Assembly (NCBI GenBank): GCA_023663635.1
Contig: JAMPHD010000024.1
Coordinates: forward strand, 1 to 42,455
Length of the DNA stretch: 42,455 nucleotides
Direction of reading: 5' to 3'
Origin: Acetatifactor muris
GTDB lineage: Bacteria; Bacillota; Clostridia; Lachnospirales; Lachnospiraceae
The stretch's first letter is position 1, and each line of letters begins with the position of its first letter. Both the position numbers and the translations under genes were made by a program. Positions 34,793-42,405 of the stretch are shown one piece after another. A model generated the notes under the pieces. That model was given only the letters and a program-made list of their open reading frames with translations. It was not told the DNA's origin and did no database searches.

Positions 34793-35164
34793 CTACGACA
34801 CCCCCTCTGCTTCTGACAGGCCCGGAAACTTCTGCATCAGGAAGTCCTTCATTGCCTCCGCATCATCTGGAGGAAGAATCTCAGGACCTCTCTGGATGCC
34901 GAAAAGGATGTCGCCTGCTATCGTGTAGCCGTGAATATCCGCCCCATACAGATAGGATGCTGTCGGATTGCCCGGACGATTCTTGATTTGCCCCGACTCG
35001 TCCACGATCATCACAACATAGTCCTTAAATAAATCATACATACGCTGAGTTTTCACCGTTTCCGTGCAGTCAGCTCCGATCATTTCTCCCTGCGCCTCTA
35101 CATCCCAGGGAACCTCCACGACCGAAATGCGGTTGTCTGTGGTAATTTTAACTGTCTTAGCCAT
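34793..35164 (-). CDS. DUF3846-like protein
   Basis: This is a 123-residue protein. The central YLYGADIHGYTIAGDILFG and the start KVVEIP-like strand (NRISVVEVPWDV) suggest the DUF3846 family of phages and ICEs. The role is unknown. It is adjacent to the next gene with no gap. Confidence 0.5.
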   Translation of the reverse strand: MAKTVKITTDNRISVVEVPWDVEAQGEMIGADCTETVKTQRMYDLFKDYVVMIVDESGQIKNRPGNPTASYLYGADIHGYTIAGDILFGIQRGPEILPPDDAEAMKDFLMQKFPGLSEAEGVS

Positions 35165-35176
35165 ACCAGCACCCCC

Positions 35177-35899
35177 CTAATCGCATTTGTGGCAGGTGCT
35201 GCATTCATGGCGTTTCCACATTCCATCTTCGTCCTGATACAGACACTCGCTCTCGCCCCAGCACTTGATATAGATCTCGTATGCCTCGTTACTGCAGGAA
35301 TCGCAATAGTCGCCGTCAACGATCTGGCCTCCCTGGTAAACCCTGTAGCCGTCATTGCTGCCCATATCCTCGTCCGCCCACCAGTGTTCAATCGTGGCCT
35401 CCGGGTACATTTCAGACAGCTTCAACATCACCGGCTCCGGATTGGACCAGGCCGTTTCAAAGCTGATCGTGTCCTCGTCCTCCTGCTCGTTGGAGTATGC
35501 GTTCCATTTAGTTCCCCAGTTATCGCAACACCAGTCATACCATGATGTTGCCCCGTACTTCACCTTGTTGGATATGTACTGCAAGCCCAAATCCAGCAAT
35601 TCTTCCTCCGTCTTTCCATGGCTCTCGATCCTCTGCTGATACTCTTCGTCGCTCATTTGCGGCTGAGAATACTTCTGCTGAAAGCCGTATCTTCTCTGGC
35701 TCAGCCTTCTGTTTACCGCCTCGATAGCCAGTGTTTCAATACTTCCTGATACCATATTCAGGCTCTCCGGCATCGGGATTATCTTGTTGAAATCAAAGCA
35801 CGTTACATCCCTCTTCTCGTACTCGTCATACTCCGTCTTGAACAACGGCAGCTTCGTGATCCCTTCCATCCTTACAATATTCTTCACATGATTTGGCAT
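35177..35899 (-). CDS. YubB/Api92-like ferredoxin-fold protein
   Basis: This is a 240-residue protein. The opening MPNHVKNIVRMEG, FDFNKIIPMPESL and WYDWCCDNWGTKWNAY, then TISFETAWSNPEPVMLKLSE are hallmarks of the YubB/Api92 family of plasmids and phages. C-terminal CDSCSN and CSTCHKC add two likely zinc sites. Function unknown. The length is longer than usual because of the zinc tail. Confidence 0.82.
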   Translation of the reverse strand: MPNHVKNIVRMEGITKLPLFKTEYDEYEKRDVTCFDFNKIIPMPESLNMVSGSIETLAIEAVNRRLSQRRYGFQQKYSQPQMSDEEYQQRIESHGKTEEELLDLGLQYISNKVKYGATSWYDWCCDNWGTKWNAYSNEQEDEDTISFETAWSNPEPVMLKLSEMYPEATIEHWWADEDMGSNDGYRVYQGGQIVDGDYCDSCSNEAYEIYIKCWGESECLYQDEDGMWKRHECSTCHKCD

Positions 35900-35903
35900 A
35901 ATC

Positions 35904-36254
35904 TTAATCCTCCTTAATCTCTTCCCATCCTGAACACAGGACGGTAACTAATCTCTTTTTGAAAACCACCTTGCTGGAATCGTACCTTTCGGTAAACCAT
36001 CCATTTTTCACATACTCATTGAATCTTCCCTTGCACAGCTTCTCGGATATTACTGCCCGGCCCATCTGCTCATAGCGCTGGTTCGTGTTATCCCAAACAA
36101 ATGCAGCGTACTCATACTCGCCTGCCTTATCAGCCTCCTTGTACTCCTTCAACGTGATACCAGACTGAGCCGCCCACCCCATTTCTTCCTCAAAGCTATG
36201 CCCTGTCTCTGCCAGCTTTTCCTTGTCAACCTCCAGAACCGCAATCACTCTCAT
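35904..36254 (-). CDS. Hypothetical element protein
   Basis: This is a 116-residue protein from ATG 36254, which overlaps the upstream stop as ATGA and has GGGAGGGCGG before it. It is acidic with a strand-helix pattern (MRVIAVLEVDKEKL, FVWDNTNQRYEQMGRAVISE). No family recognised. Confidence 0.55.
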   Translation of the reverse strand: MRVIAVLEVDKEKLAETGHSFEEEMGWAAQSGITLKEYKEADKAGEYEYAAFVWDNTNQRYEQMGRAVISEKLCKGRFNEYVKNGWFTERYDSSKVVFKKRLVTVLCSGWEEIKED

Positions 36255-36709
36255 TCTCCACCGCCCTCCCCTATGTGCATCAGCACATACACTCCCTTGC
36301 TGTGCTTTTCGTCGAACCAATGCCATACATCTTCCTTGTGGGTACCGGCAGGAAAATCTATAAACCGCTCCATGATCTCGTCATTGTCATTTACAGGTAT
36401 ATCCCCCAGGATTCTCCACAGCTTCTCCAGCTGCTCGTCGCTGAATTTTTTGCTGGCTGAGTATTTCTCCACGATAGCCGCCTGACATTCCTCCTTAGTC
36501 CGGTAAAACTCTCTTTTTGCCAGCACGTTCTTCTGGTGCCACCCGGCTCTCATGCAGACGTAACTATTGCTCCTTTCTTCCAGAATCTCATATGGAACCA
36601 CTATTTTTTCCGGTTCATTATTCCAATCAGTGTATCTTGGATTCCTGCGTATTCGATACATCCTCTTTAAGACCGTATATGTATTACCTCTGTATCGGAT
36701 TGTCCTCAT
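36251..36709 (-). CDS. Hypothetical element protein
   Basis: This is a 152-residue protein. The basic N-terminus (YRGNTYTVLKRMYRIRRNPR) and a helix pair in the middle (SDEQLEKLWRILGDIPVNDN) are visible. No family recognised. It overlaps both neighbours by four bases. Confidence 0.55.
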   Translation of the reverse strand: MRTIRYRGNTYTVLKRMYRIRRNPRYTDWNNEPEKIVVPYEILEERSNSYVCMRAGWHQKNVLAKREFYRTKEECQAAIVEKYSASKKFSDEQLEKLWRILGDIPVNDNDEIMERFIDFPAGTHKEDVWHWFDEKHSKGVYVLMHIGEGGGE

Positions 36710-36963
36710 GCCTGTCCCCCTTCCTCAAACAAGACCACATACATATCTTCCTCATACTGCCCCAGATCCTCCCCGGCATCCTCAAAATCCTGCGCGTCTG
36801 CACATGGAGCCAGCGGACACGAAAATGCGTAACAATAGCCGACTTCCTCACCGTTCACAGTTTCCTTTGCTGCCTCCGGATGCCTGCAGTTATGCCCTCC
36901 GTTACAGAATGGCTCGTGCCGATATGAATAGCCGCAGCGCCCCTCAAATTCATCAATGTGCAT
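36706..36963 (-). CDS. Cysteine-rich small protein
   Basis: This is an 85-residue protein from ATG 36963, 7 bases after the zinc-ribbon gene stops. Cys/His spacing (RCGYSYRHEPFCNGGHNCRH and YCYAFSCPLAPC) suggests a metal site. It ends in an acidic tail. No family recognised. Confidence 0.55.
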   Translation of the reverse strand: MHIDEFEGRCGYSYRHEPFCNGGHNCRHPEAAKETVNGEEVGYCYAFSCPLAPCADAQDFEDAGEDLGQYEEDMYVVLFEEGGQA

Positions 36964-36970
36964 TACCTTC

Positions 36971-37123
36971 TTAATCTTCCTCGCCTCCTTCATCATCTTC
37001 TTTCGGATTCCAATGGTACTCGCAATCCGGATTCTCACACCTTCCGTTCCACATCCCCTGCCCGCATAAAGGACAGGTTTCGTACTCATAGCCGCTATAG
37101 CCCACGCCCATATATGCGCCCAT
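36971..37123 (-). CDS. 50-residue zinc-ribbon protein
   Basis: This short gene has ATG at 37123 with GGTGAGG 5 bases upstream. Residues 17-34 (CPLCGQGMWNGRCENPDC) give a CxxC and a CxxxxC pair, a zinc ribbon. The tail is acidic. It sits exactly between two genes in an otherwise continuous array, which supports it being real. Confidence 0.65.
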   Translation of the reverse strand: MGAYMGVGYSGYEYETCPLCGQGMWNGRCENPDCEYHWNPKEDDEGGEED

Positions 37124-37134
37124 GACTGCCTCAC

Positions 37135-37563
37135 CTACCCTTCAATATTGAACCCGGTATAGTCCATGAGGTCCTGCATTTCCTGCTCGAACATTTCCTC
37201 ATACACCACCTTCTTGCTGCTGTCACAGTTCAAATGCGTATCCAGACAATTCACATAATATGTAAAATCACCCTGCGGGCTGAGGTTATGCTGGCGTATC
37301 GCCTCCAGCTGCTCATACCCTGCCTCCGTCAGAGTACCCTCGCTTTCCTCGGCCTCCAGCCTCTCCCTTGCCTCCTTGACGGCTTCGCCCATGCGGAAGA
37401 TGCCTTCCCGGAAGATTTCAGCCATGATCCCGTTCAGGGTAATCTCCAGGCCCTCAAACCGCATCCGCTCTACTGTCTTAAACAAATCCGCTCCCGAATC
37501 GTCCAGCATACTCAGATCATCAACGCCACAGTCAAGAACCGCTCTAATCAAATCATTCCTCAT
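37135..37563 (-). CDS. Hypothetical element protein
   Basis: This is a 142-residue acidic helical protein (MRNDLIRAVLDCGVDDLSML, AVKEARERLEAEESEG). ATG 37563 has GGAGGTGG upstream; the frame runs further but lacks a start signal. No family recognised. Confidence 0.55.
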   Translation of the reverse strand: MRNDLIRAVLDCGVDDLSMLDDSGADLFKTVERMRFEGLEITLNGIMAEIFREGIFRMGEAVKEARERLEAEESEGTLTEAGYEQLEAIRQHNLSPQGDFTYYVNCLDTHLNCDSSKKVVYEEMFEQEMQDLMDYTGFNIEG

Positions 37564-37576
37564 TTTCAACCACCTC

Positions 37577-37867
37577 CTACAAATAAGATTTTCCGTATCT
37601 CTTCCGGAACTGCTCCCTGGTGCCGATCTTCGCCTCGTAGATTGCCTGCCCCAGCATCTTTGACAGCTTCTCCGCCATAGGATTGTCATGCACCCTGTTC
37701 AGAGGATCGCCCATGTTGTGACAGTTATTGCAGACCGGCACTTTCAAGCCGTCCTTCTCACTCAGCTCCCTGCCCGCCGTTCCAAAAATCAGATGATGCT
37801 CTCCCTCGGCCTGCCTGCCACAGAAGAAACATATCTCCTGATACTCCGTTACAATGCTTTTGCTCAT
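37577..37867 (-). CDS. HNH-like small protein
   Basis: This is a 96-residue protein. CFFCG, EHHLIFG, then VPVCNNCHNMG and a C-terminal helix (MAEKLSKMLGQAIYEAKIG) form an HNH-type or zinc-finger nuclease fold known in phages. It is a candidate endonuclease, or an inactive DNA-binding member. Confidence 0.7.
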   Translation of the reverse strand: MSKSIVTEYQEICFFCGRQAEGEHHLIFGTAGRELSEKDGLKVPVCNNCHNMGDPLNRVHDNPMAEKLSKMLGQAIYEAKIGTREQFRKRYGKSYL

Positions 37868-37877
37868 TCCCTGCCTC

Positions 37878-37940
37878 CTACTTCTTTTTCTTATCCATGC
37901 CCCAAATAATGAGGATCGCCAATACCGCTACCGCCGCCAT
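37878..37940 (-). CDS. 20-residue membrane peptide
   Basis: This small gene starts MAAVAVLAILII and ends in DKKKK: one hydrophobic helix plus a basic tail. GGAGGG precedes the ATG by 5-6 bases. It lies in an otherwise empty 83-base gap between two genes of the array, 10 bases before the next start. Similar tiny peptides are common in phages. Confidence 0.55.
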   Translation of the reverse strand: MAAVAVLAILIIWGMDKKKK

Positions 37941-37950
37941 AACTGCCCTC

Positions 37951-38469
37951 CTATCCGTAAAAGATTTCTGAGAATATCGCATACTGGATAATCGCATCCG
38001 CTACCTCTGCGTCCACCATGCCACAGTCAATGTGCAGCTCATGGTCGATTACCTCAAAAATATCCCCATGCTTCGGCTGCTCCGCATACATCCTGATCCC
38101 CTGCAGCAGCTTCTCCTTCGTCAGCAGCTCGTTCCGGTCCTCTTCCATATCGTGCAGGATAAGGGTACCGCCCCGGCTGATCTGTTCGCTCGCATACTCT
38201 CCGAGGCTGCGCCCTTCAACCTTCGCCTTGTCGCACCAGTAGTTGATGCCGCCCTCCAGCGCCGATACCATGATGTCGTCAATGTCCTCTCCGGTAACGA
38301 CAATCTGGAGTACCACCCGCACCCGGTCAGCCTCCTTTTCTTTCTGCAGGCTCTCGTAATGCCCGACCGCACTTTTCAACGCCTGCTTCTGCTCAAACTC
38401 CTGGACGATGCCGCCGTCCTGCAGGCTCTTCAACCCCGCCAGTACCTTTGTGATTTCACTCTTTTCCAT
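37951..38469 (-). CDS. Hypothetical element protein
   Basis: This is a 172-residue protein from ATG 38469, with AAAGGAGG upstream. It overlaps the previous gene by 14 bases. It has a mixed helical-strand pattern (KALKSAVGHYESLQKEKEAD-like charged part, then VRVVLQIVVTGEDIDDIM). No family recognised. Confidence 0.55.
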   Translation of the reverse strand: MEKSEITKVLAGLKSLQDGGIVQEFEQKQALKSAVGHYESLQKEKEADRVRVVLQIVVTGEDIDDIMVSALEGGINYWCDKAKVEGRSLGEYASEQISRGGTLILHDMEEDRNELLTKEKLLQGIRMYAEQPKHGDIFEVIDHELHIDCGMVDAEVADAIIQYAIFSEIFYG

Positions 38470-38671
38470 GAGCCTCTGCCTCCTTTTCCTTCCCAAACTC
38501 GCCGCCATTTTCATAATGCTGCTGGATGTCCTGCCAGCTATAGCCTTCCTCGATCTGCTTCTCTGTGTTATCCGGGTACAGCTGATAATGCCCTGCCAGC
38601 TCTCCCTTCTCATGCAGCTCCTTCACCTTTTCCCACGGGATAATCTGCATCCCACGCCACTTATAAGCCAT
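38456..38671 (-). CDS. Hypothetical element protein
   Basis: This is a 71-residue protein from ATG 38671, with GGAGGCGAGG upstream. It shares one base with the previous stop (TGATG). Residues about 1-20 (MAYKWRGMQIIPWEKVKELH) and EGYSWQDIQQHYENG are characteristic of short phage proteins. Role unknown. Confidence 0.55.
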   Translation of the reverse strand: MAYKWRGMQIIPWEKVKELHEKGELAGHYQLYPDNTEKQIEEGYSWQDIQQHYENGGEFGKEKEAEAHGKE

Positions 38672-39069
38672 CAGTCCTCGCCTCCTTCGTACTCTGCGCC
38701 GCAATACGGACACTTCGTTTCCCCATAGCAGTTGAACATTTTCCCGCACTCTTTGCAGGTGTCAAGCTCCCCGTTCCTGGACCAATCCTCCAGCAGACTG
38801 CTGACGTGCTGCCAATCCACCGCCTCATAAACCTCTTCTGCCAAATCCGTCTGGCCGTTGCACTCCTGCAGGATGCTGTTTCTGGTGTATTTCGTATCCG
38901 AAAGCTCCGGTATGTAACAAACCCTGTCCGGATGTTCCGTGTCATAAAAAGCCTCGTCGTCCTTGAAGATCATTCCCTGGCCGTAGAACTCACGGACAAT
39001 CTTTTCTCCCCTGCCGTTTTCGTCCGGCGGCGTGTAGCTGCCGACTTTCAGGTACTCCCTTTCAGCCAT
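38671..39069 (-). CDS. Zinc-ribbon-tailed hypothetical protein
   Basis: This is a 132-residue protein. The last 30 residues (CKECGKMF and CPYCGAEYEG) form a zinc ribbon; the rest is acidic and aromatic. ATG 39069 with GGTGAG upstream was preferred over a GTG at 39081. It overlaps the upstream gene by 8 bases. Confidence 0.6.
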   Translation of the reverse strand: MAEREYLKVGSYTPPDENGRGEKIVREFYGQGMIFKDDEAFYDTEHPDRVCYIPELSDTKYTRNSILQECNGQTDLAEEVYEAVDWQHVSSLLEDWSRNGELDTCKECGKMFNCYGETKCPYCGAEYEGGED

Positions 39070-39700
39070 TCTCAGACTCACCGCCTTCCTGATCCGGCTC
39101 GTAATATTCCTCGATATGCTGAGAGCCGTCCTCGTCCGTTACGATTGCAGGAAACCGCACCCTGTACCCTCTGCCGACCATCATATTAGCGGCCAGCTCT
39201 GCGATTTCTCCGATATAGTACATATCCCATTCCAGCCCTTCATCACCGACCATCACCTTGCACATTTCATAGACTGCGTTATAAATCTCGTCGCACCTTG
39301 CCAGCTGTTCATCCGACAATTCCGGATTCAGTACACCGTCCAATTCTCCGTATAGTTCCTTTACCATTTCCACGATTGCCTCTGCGTCCTCCACAAGCTC
39401 CCTTGCAGTAGACGGACAGCCGCCCTTTCCTCTTTCCGGGAGCCACATTTCAACATGGCCGTCAACATCGAAATTGTCTGCATAATCCCACAGGTCTTTC
39501 AGGAACGACTCCGCCTGATCCTCTGCATCAAAATCGATTATCATTGAGAAATCTTCTCCTGCCGGAGAATGCTTTCCCATTTCCACATACGTCCGATTAT
39601 TCTGGCTCGGTTCCACATACACCGAATAGGACCAGTCCAGCTCTTCCGCTTTATCGAGCATCCGCTGCAGCTCCTTGCTGATGTCCTTATATTTTTCCAC
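39062..39700 (-). CDS. Hypothetical element protein
   Basis: This is a 212-residue acidic protein (SYSVYVEPSQNNRTYVEMGK, LSDEQLARCDEIYNAVYEMC, GYRVRFPAIVTDEDGSQHIE). No family recognised. It abuts the next gene upstream with no gap. Confidence 0.55.
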   Translation of the reverse strand: MEKYKDISKELQRMLDKAEELDWSYSVYVEPSQNNRTYVEMGKHSPAGEDFSMIIDFDAEDQAESFLKDLWDYADNFDVDGHVEMWLPERGKGGCPSTARELVEDAEAIVEMVKELYGELDGVLNPELSDEQLARCDEIYNAVYEMCKVMVGDEGLEWDMYYIGEIAELAANMMVGRGYRVRFPAIVTDEDGSQHIEEYYEPDQEGGESENG

Positions 39701-39940
39701 CTATTCGTCCTCCTTCTCTGCGTAATACGCTTCAAATGCTATCCTCGCCTCTACCATTTTCGCCTCCAGGAAATTGCCATAGCACCAGCCTTCGCCCTCT
39801 TCCCAAAAGGCATCCCAGGCTTTCTTCAATACCTCGATTGCCCTCTCCTTTTCCTCTTCGCTTACCAGAAAAATGCAATCCATCCACTCGTTTGTGCTGG
39901 ACTGTACTCTGATACAGCCGCCTTTCACTTCCTCAACCAT
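39701..39940 (-). CDS. Hypothetical element protein
   Basis: This is a 79-residue acidic protein (MVEEVKGGCIRVQSSTNEWM, then KKAWDAFWEEGEGWCYGNFL). No family recognised; it follows its neighbour with a 12-base gap. Confidence 0.5.
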   Translation of the reverse strand: MVEEVKGGCIRVQSSTNEWMDCIFLVSEEEKERAIEVLKKAWDAFWEEGEGWCYGNFLEAKMVEARIAFEAYYAEKEDE

Positions 39941-39952
39941 AACCGATACCTC

Positions 39953-40336
39953 CTAAATGTAATAACAGCTGAAATTCCAGTGATTCCCGAACTCATAGTA
40001 AAGCCCGTACCGCTCGAATATCGCATCAAATTTCCGCCTGGTTGCCGGGTACATACCGTAATAGAGCATTTCGCATACCGGGCCTTCAAAACTCATGCTG
40101 AGGATATGGTCCGGATTCACATACTCAAAATACGTTTCCGGCTCAATCCCTTCCTCCACAAACAGATGCTCCCGGTCATTGTAGAAATACTGGCCCGTTT
40201 CCGGGTCCTTGCAGCCGAACCGCTTGTGGTTGAAATAAATATCCACGTCCTGCCAAAGCCCATGCTCCAGCAGGAACTCCCTGATCTCAACAGCCAGATT
40301 CTCAATCTGCTCCGGTGCTAATCTCCTATCGTCCAT
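39953..40336 (-). CDS. Hypothetical element protein
   Basis: This is a 127-residue aromatic protein (HGLWQDVDIYFNHKRFGCKD, YFEYVNPDHILSMSFEGPVC). It overlaps the upstream gene by 11 bases. No family recognised. Confidence 0.55.
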   Translation of the reverse strand: MDDRRLAPEQIENLAVEIREFLLEHGLWQDVDIYFNHKRFGCKDPETGQYFYNDREHLFVEEGIEPETYFEYVNPDHILSMSFEGPVCEMLYYGMYPATRRKFDAIFERYGLYYEFGNHWNFSCYYI

Positions 40337-40499
40337 TTCCCACCTCCCGGATGTCTGTTATGCAGCCGCCTTGCAGGCCCCACTTCCGGATATATTCATT
40401 TCCTATCCTGCGGGCATCCGCCACATTTTTCGCTCTGCATTTCATGGGCTGGTTGCATCCGCTTTCGTCGTCATATATCCAAACCTCAAATTCTGCCAT
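40326..40499 (-). CDS. Hypothetical element protein
   Basis: This is a 57-residue protein from ATG 40499, with AGGCAAAGG upstream. It overlaps both neighbours. Residues DESGCNQPMKCRAKNVADAR suggest a small alpha-beta fold. No family recognised. Confidence 0.5.
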   Translation of the reverse strand: MAEFEVWIYDDESGCNQPMKCRAKNVADARRIGNEYIRKWGLQGGCITDIREVGNGR

Positions 40500-41016
40500 C
40501 TTCCTTTGCCTCCCTATGGTAAGCATTGATTTTCTCCACCGCAAAATCTCCTATCTCGTCCGGATAATCTCTCGCAAGATCATCAACCCAACCTGCCTCA
40601 AACTCATTCGCCCACTCCACAAATTTCTGTTTCCACTCTTCGCTGTCGATGTCGAGCAGGTGGTAATTCTCGCTTGCCATCCTCGAAAAAGCCTGTGCAA
40701 TCTCAATCACATTTTCCGTAGTATGATTGAAAACGGCCTTTTCGCCTGCCCTGGCCTCCGGCACGTCCACCACTTCGCTGTACTGGTACTCAATCTTTGC
40801 AGGACTCTCGCCGTTCAGCCTTGCCATTTTCCAGCGGCTATTGTGGATGTCGAAAGAAATATATCCGTCCGTGGCTACCGTGAGGCCCACCATGCCGTCC
40901 ACGCCGCTCTTCTTTGCGTTCTCGATTATTTCTCCGATCAGAGGCAGAACATTGATGCACAGGCCCATAAATGCCTCCCTGTGGCTCTCCTGCGTGAATA
41001 CTGCCTTGCTATCCAT
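40486..41016 (-). CDS. Hypothetical element protein
   Basis: This is a 176-residue acidic protein (VLPLIGEIIENAKKSGVDGM, LTVATDGYISFDIHNSRWKM). No family recognised. The start has AAAGGAG upstream and is preceded by the alternative-hairpin region at 41060-41113. Confidence 0.55.
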   Translation of the reverse strand: MDSKAVFTQESHREAFMGLCINVLPLIGEIIENAKKSGVDGMVGLTVATDGYISFDIHNSRWKMARLNGESPAKIEYQYSEVVDVPEARAGEKAVFNHTTENVIEIAQAFSRMASENYHLLDIDSEEWKQKFVEWANEFEAGWVDDLARDYPDEIGDFAVEKINAYHREAKEDGRI

Positions 41017-41059
41017 ATCTCAATCTCCTTTCCAATTTTTCTCCACTCTGCGACTTCCT

Positions 41060-41113
41060 CCGGGGTTGTGACCGGATACCCGCATTAAAGACCCCGGCTC
41101 TTACCCTGCCGGG
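41060..41113 (-). promoter_or_regulatory. Mutually exclusive hairpins, possible attenuator
   Basis: The middle segment (41091-41098) can pair either with GCCGGG (41108-41113, 6 bp) or with CCGGGGT (41060-41066, 7 bp) in the minus-strand transcript. The first pairing is followed by GTCTTTAA, weakly terminator-like. It lies in the 110-base gap between two hypothetical genes. Confidence 0.3.
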
Positions 41114-41126
41114 CGGGATGCTCATT

Positions 41127-41846
41127 TTATACTGCTGCCTCTGCCTGCTCTGCCGTTTCTTCCTGGGCCGCTTTCTTCCTGCCGCCTCTCTTTGCAGCGG
41201 GCTTTTTCTCCGCTCCGGATGCCTTCCGGCCACGCTTCGGCTTTTCTACAGGCTCCGGTGCCTGCTCCGTATCTGCCGCTGCCTGTTCTTCCTCCGGCTT
41301 ATCTTCCTTCTCTGCCTCGTTTATAGGCTCAGGGAGCGTTTCTTTTGCCTCCACCGTAGGAATTTCCGTCTTAGCCTCTTCCAGCTGAATCTGAGGCTCC
41401 TGCTCAGGCAATCTCTCCTGCAGCTTGTAGCGCTTGCGGATAGAGGCGATCATCAGTGCCACTTCCTCGCTTACCAGCGCCTTGTCCTCGTCCGTCAGAC
41501 CTGCGGACAAATCTTCTCTCTCCTGCCAATATCCTGCGTTCTCCAGAAACGCATCAATAACTCTCTTTGCTCTGTCATGCTTTACATCCCATTTCATCAT
41601 AGTGTTTTTCCTCCTTGTGCTTTCCGCATATTCTTTGACTACTGCTTTTCCCTGCTCTATCGCCTCCGGAATGTCAACCCCGATCTGCCGGTAGAAACCC
41701 GGATGGACGATACACTCATAGGCTCTCGCCATCTTGTTTCTTTGCTCCTGCGTTACCCCGATACGAAAACCTTTCGCTATCTGCAACGCTTTCTTCCAGT
41801 CCTGCTCCTGAACCGCCGCCTTTACGATGTCAGACTTTTTAATCAT
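41127..41846 (-). CDS. Hypothetical protein with basic, AT-hook-like tail
   Basis: This is a 239-residue protein. The N-terminal half is helical (IKKSDIVKAAVQEQDWKKAL, RKRYKLQERL). The C-terminal 80 residues are Glu/Pro/Ala-rich and end with KPKRGRKASG and KRGGRKKAA, like AT hooks or histone H1 tails, suggesting DNA binding. It starts as an ATGA overlap with the small gene upstream (41843-41846). Confidence 0.6.
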   Translation of the reverse strand: MIKKSDIVKAAVQEQDWKKALQIAKGFRIGVTQEQRNKMARAYECIVHPGFYRQIGVDIPEAIEQGKAVVKEYAESTRRKNTMMKWDVKHDRAKRVIDAFLENAGYWQEREDLSAGLTDEDKALVSEEVALMIASIRKRYKLQERLPEQEPQIQLEEAKTEIPTVEAKETLPEPINEAEKEDKPEEEQAAADTEQAPEPVEKPKRGRKASGAEKKPAAKRGGRKKAAQEETAEQAEAAV

Positions 41847-41998
41847 TCATCATCACCGAATCCCGGCACTTCCAGCAGCTCTCTCTCGATCCAAAACTTC
41901 TCTCCCATAAGGTCTATCTTTACCATGTTCCTTCCGGGCTGGACCACCGTTGCCAGTGGTCCGATGTCCGCTATCTTTACCTGCGTTCCTATTGCCAT
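41843..41998 (-). CDS. 51-residue hypothetical protein
   Basis: This short gene starts MAIGTQVKIADIGPLATVVQ at 41998 with AGGAGG 9 bases upstream and ends in an ATGA overlap with the next gene. The sequence reads like a small beta-barrel. Good signals on both sides support it. No family recognised. Confidence 0.65.
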   Translation of the reverse strand: MAIGTQVKIADIGPLATVVQPGRNMVKIDLMGEKFWIERELLEVPGFGDDE

Positions 41999-42010
41999 AT
42001 CCGCTACCTC

Positions 42011-42247
42011 CTATATCCCGCACACTTCGTCCCGTATGCTCAGGTCAATCTCGATCAACTTTTCTGTGTCAGCCCCTAACTTTTCAAGCTCCTTATATAG
42101 CCTTGTGGTTTCTCCGTTGTCGTAACCGACTTCGTAATACTTTTTCAGAGCCTCTTTCCATTTTCTCAATGTGTCCTCGATTGCATCTATCCTTATCTGC
42201 TCCATCATGTACTCGGTTCGCAATCTCAATCCTTGCAAAGACATCAT
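42011..42247 (-). CDS. Hypothetical element protein
   Basis: This is a 78-residue helical protein (IDAIEDTLRKWKEALKKYYE, LYKELEKLGADTEKLIEIDL). The start at 42247 follows AGGTGAGG; a second ATG sits one codon later. It begins 5 bases after the upstream stop. No family recognised. Confidence 0.55.
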   Translation of the reverse strand: MMSLQGLRLRTEYMMEQIRIDAIEDTLRKWKEALKKYYEVGYDNGETTRLYKELEKLGADTEKLIEIDLSIRDEVCGI

Positions 42248-42252
42248 CTACC

Positions 42253-42405
42253 TCACCTATCCTTTTCTTCTGCTGAGATAATTGCCAGTACAATTACCCC
42301 ATTTACCAAAATTGCTACCAGATTCCCGGCCTTCATTCCGTCATGCAGGCCGACCATAAAATTGATAAACAATACCGCCTGCAGGAATCTCCTGATTTTT
42401 CTCAT
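42253..42405 (-). CDS. 50-residue membrane protein
   Basis: This short gene has ATG 42405 with GGAGGG 9 bases upstream. Two hydrophobic segments (FLQAVLFINFMVG and LVAILVNGVIVLAII) are followed by a charged end. It is a likely small membrane protein of the element, possibly holin-like in size and topology, though nothing confirms that. Confidence 0.55.
   Translation of the reverse strand: MRKIRRFLQAVLFINFMVGLHDGMKAGNLVAILVNGVIVLAIISAEEKDR

Noticed and set aside
42093..42293. A 66-codon frame in a second frame over the 42011-42247 gene.
   Set aside because: It overlaps two genes with better starts and its later half is arginine-rich frame-shift-like sequence.
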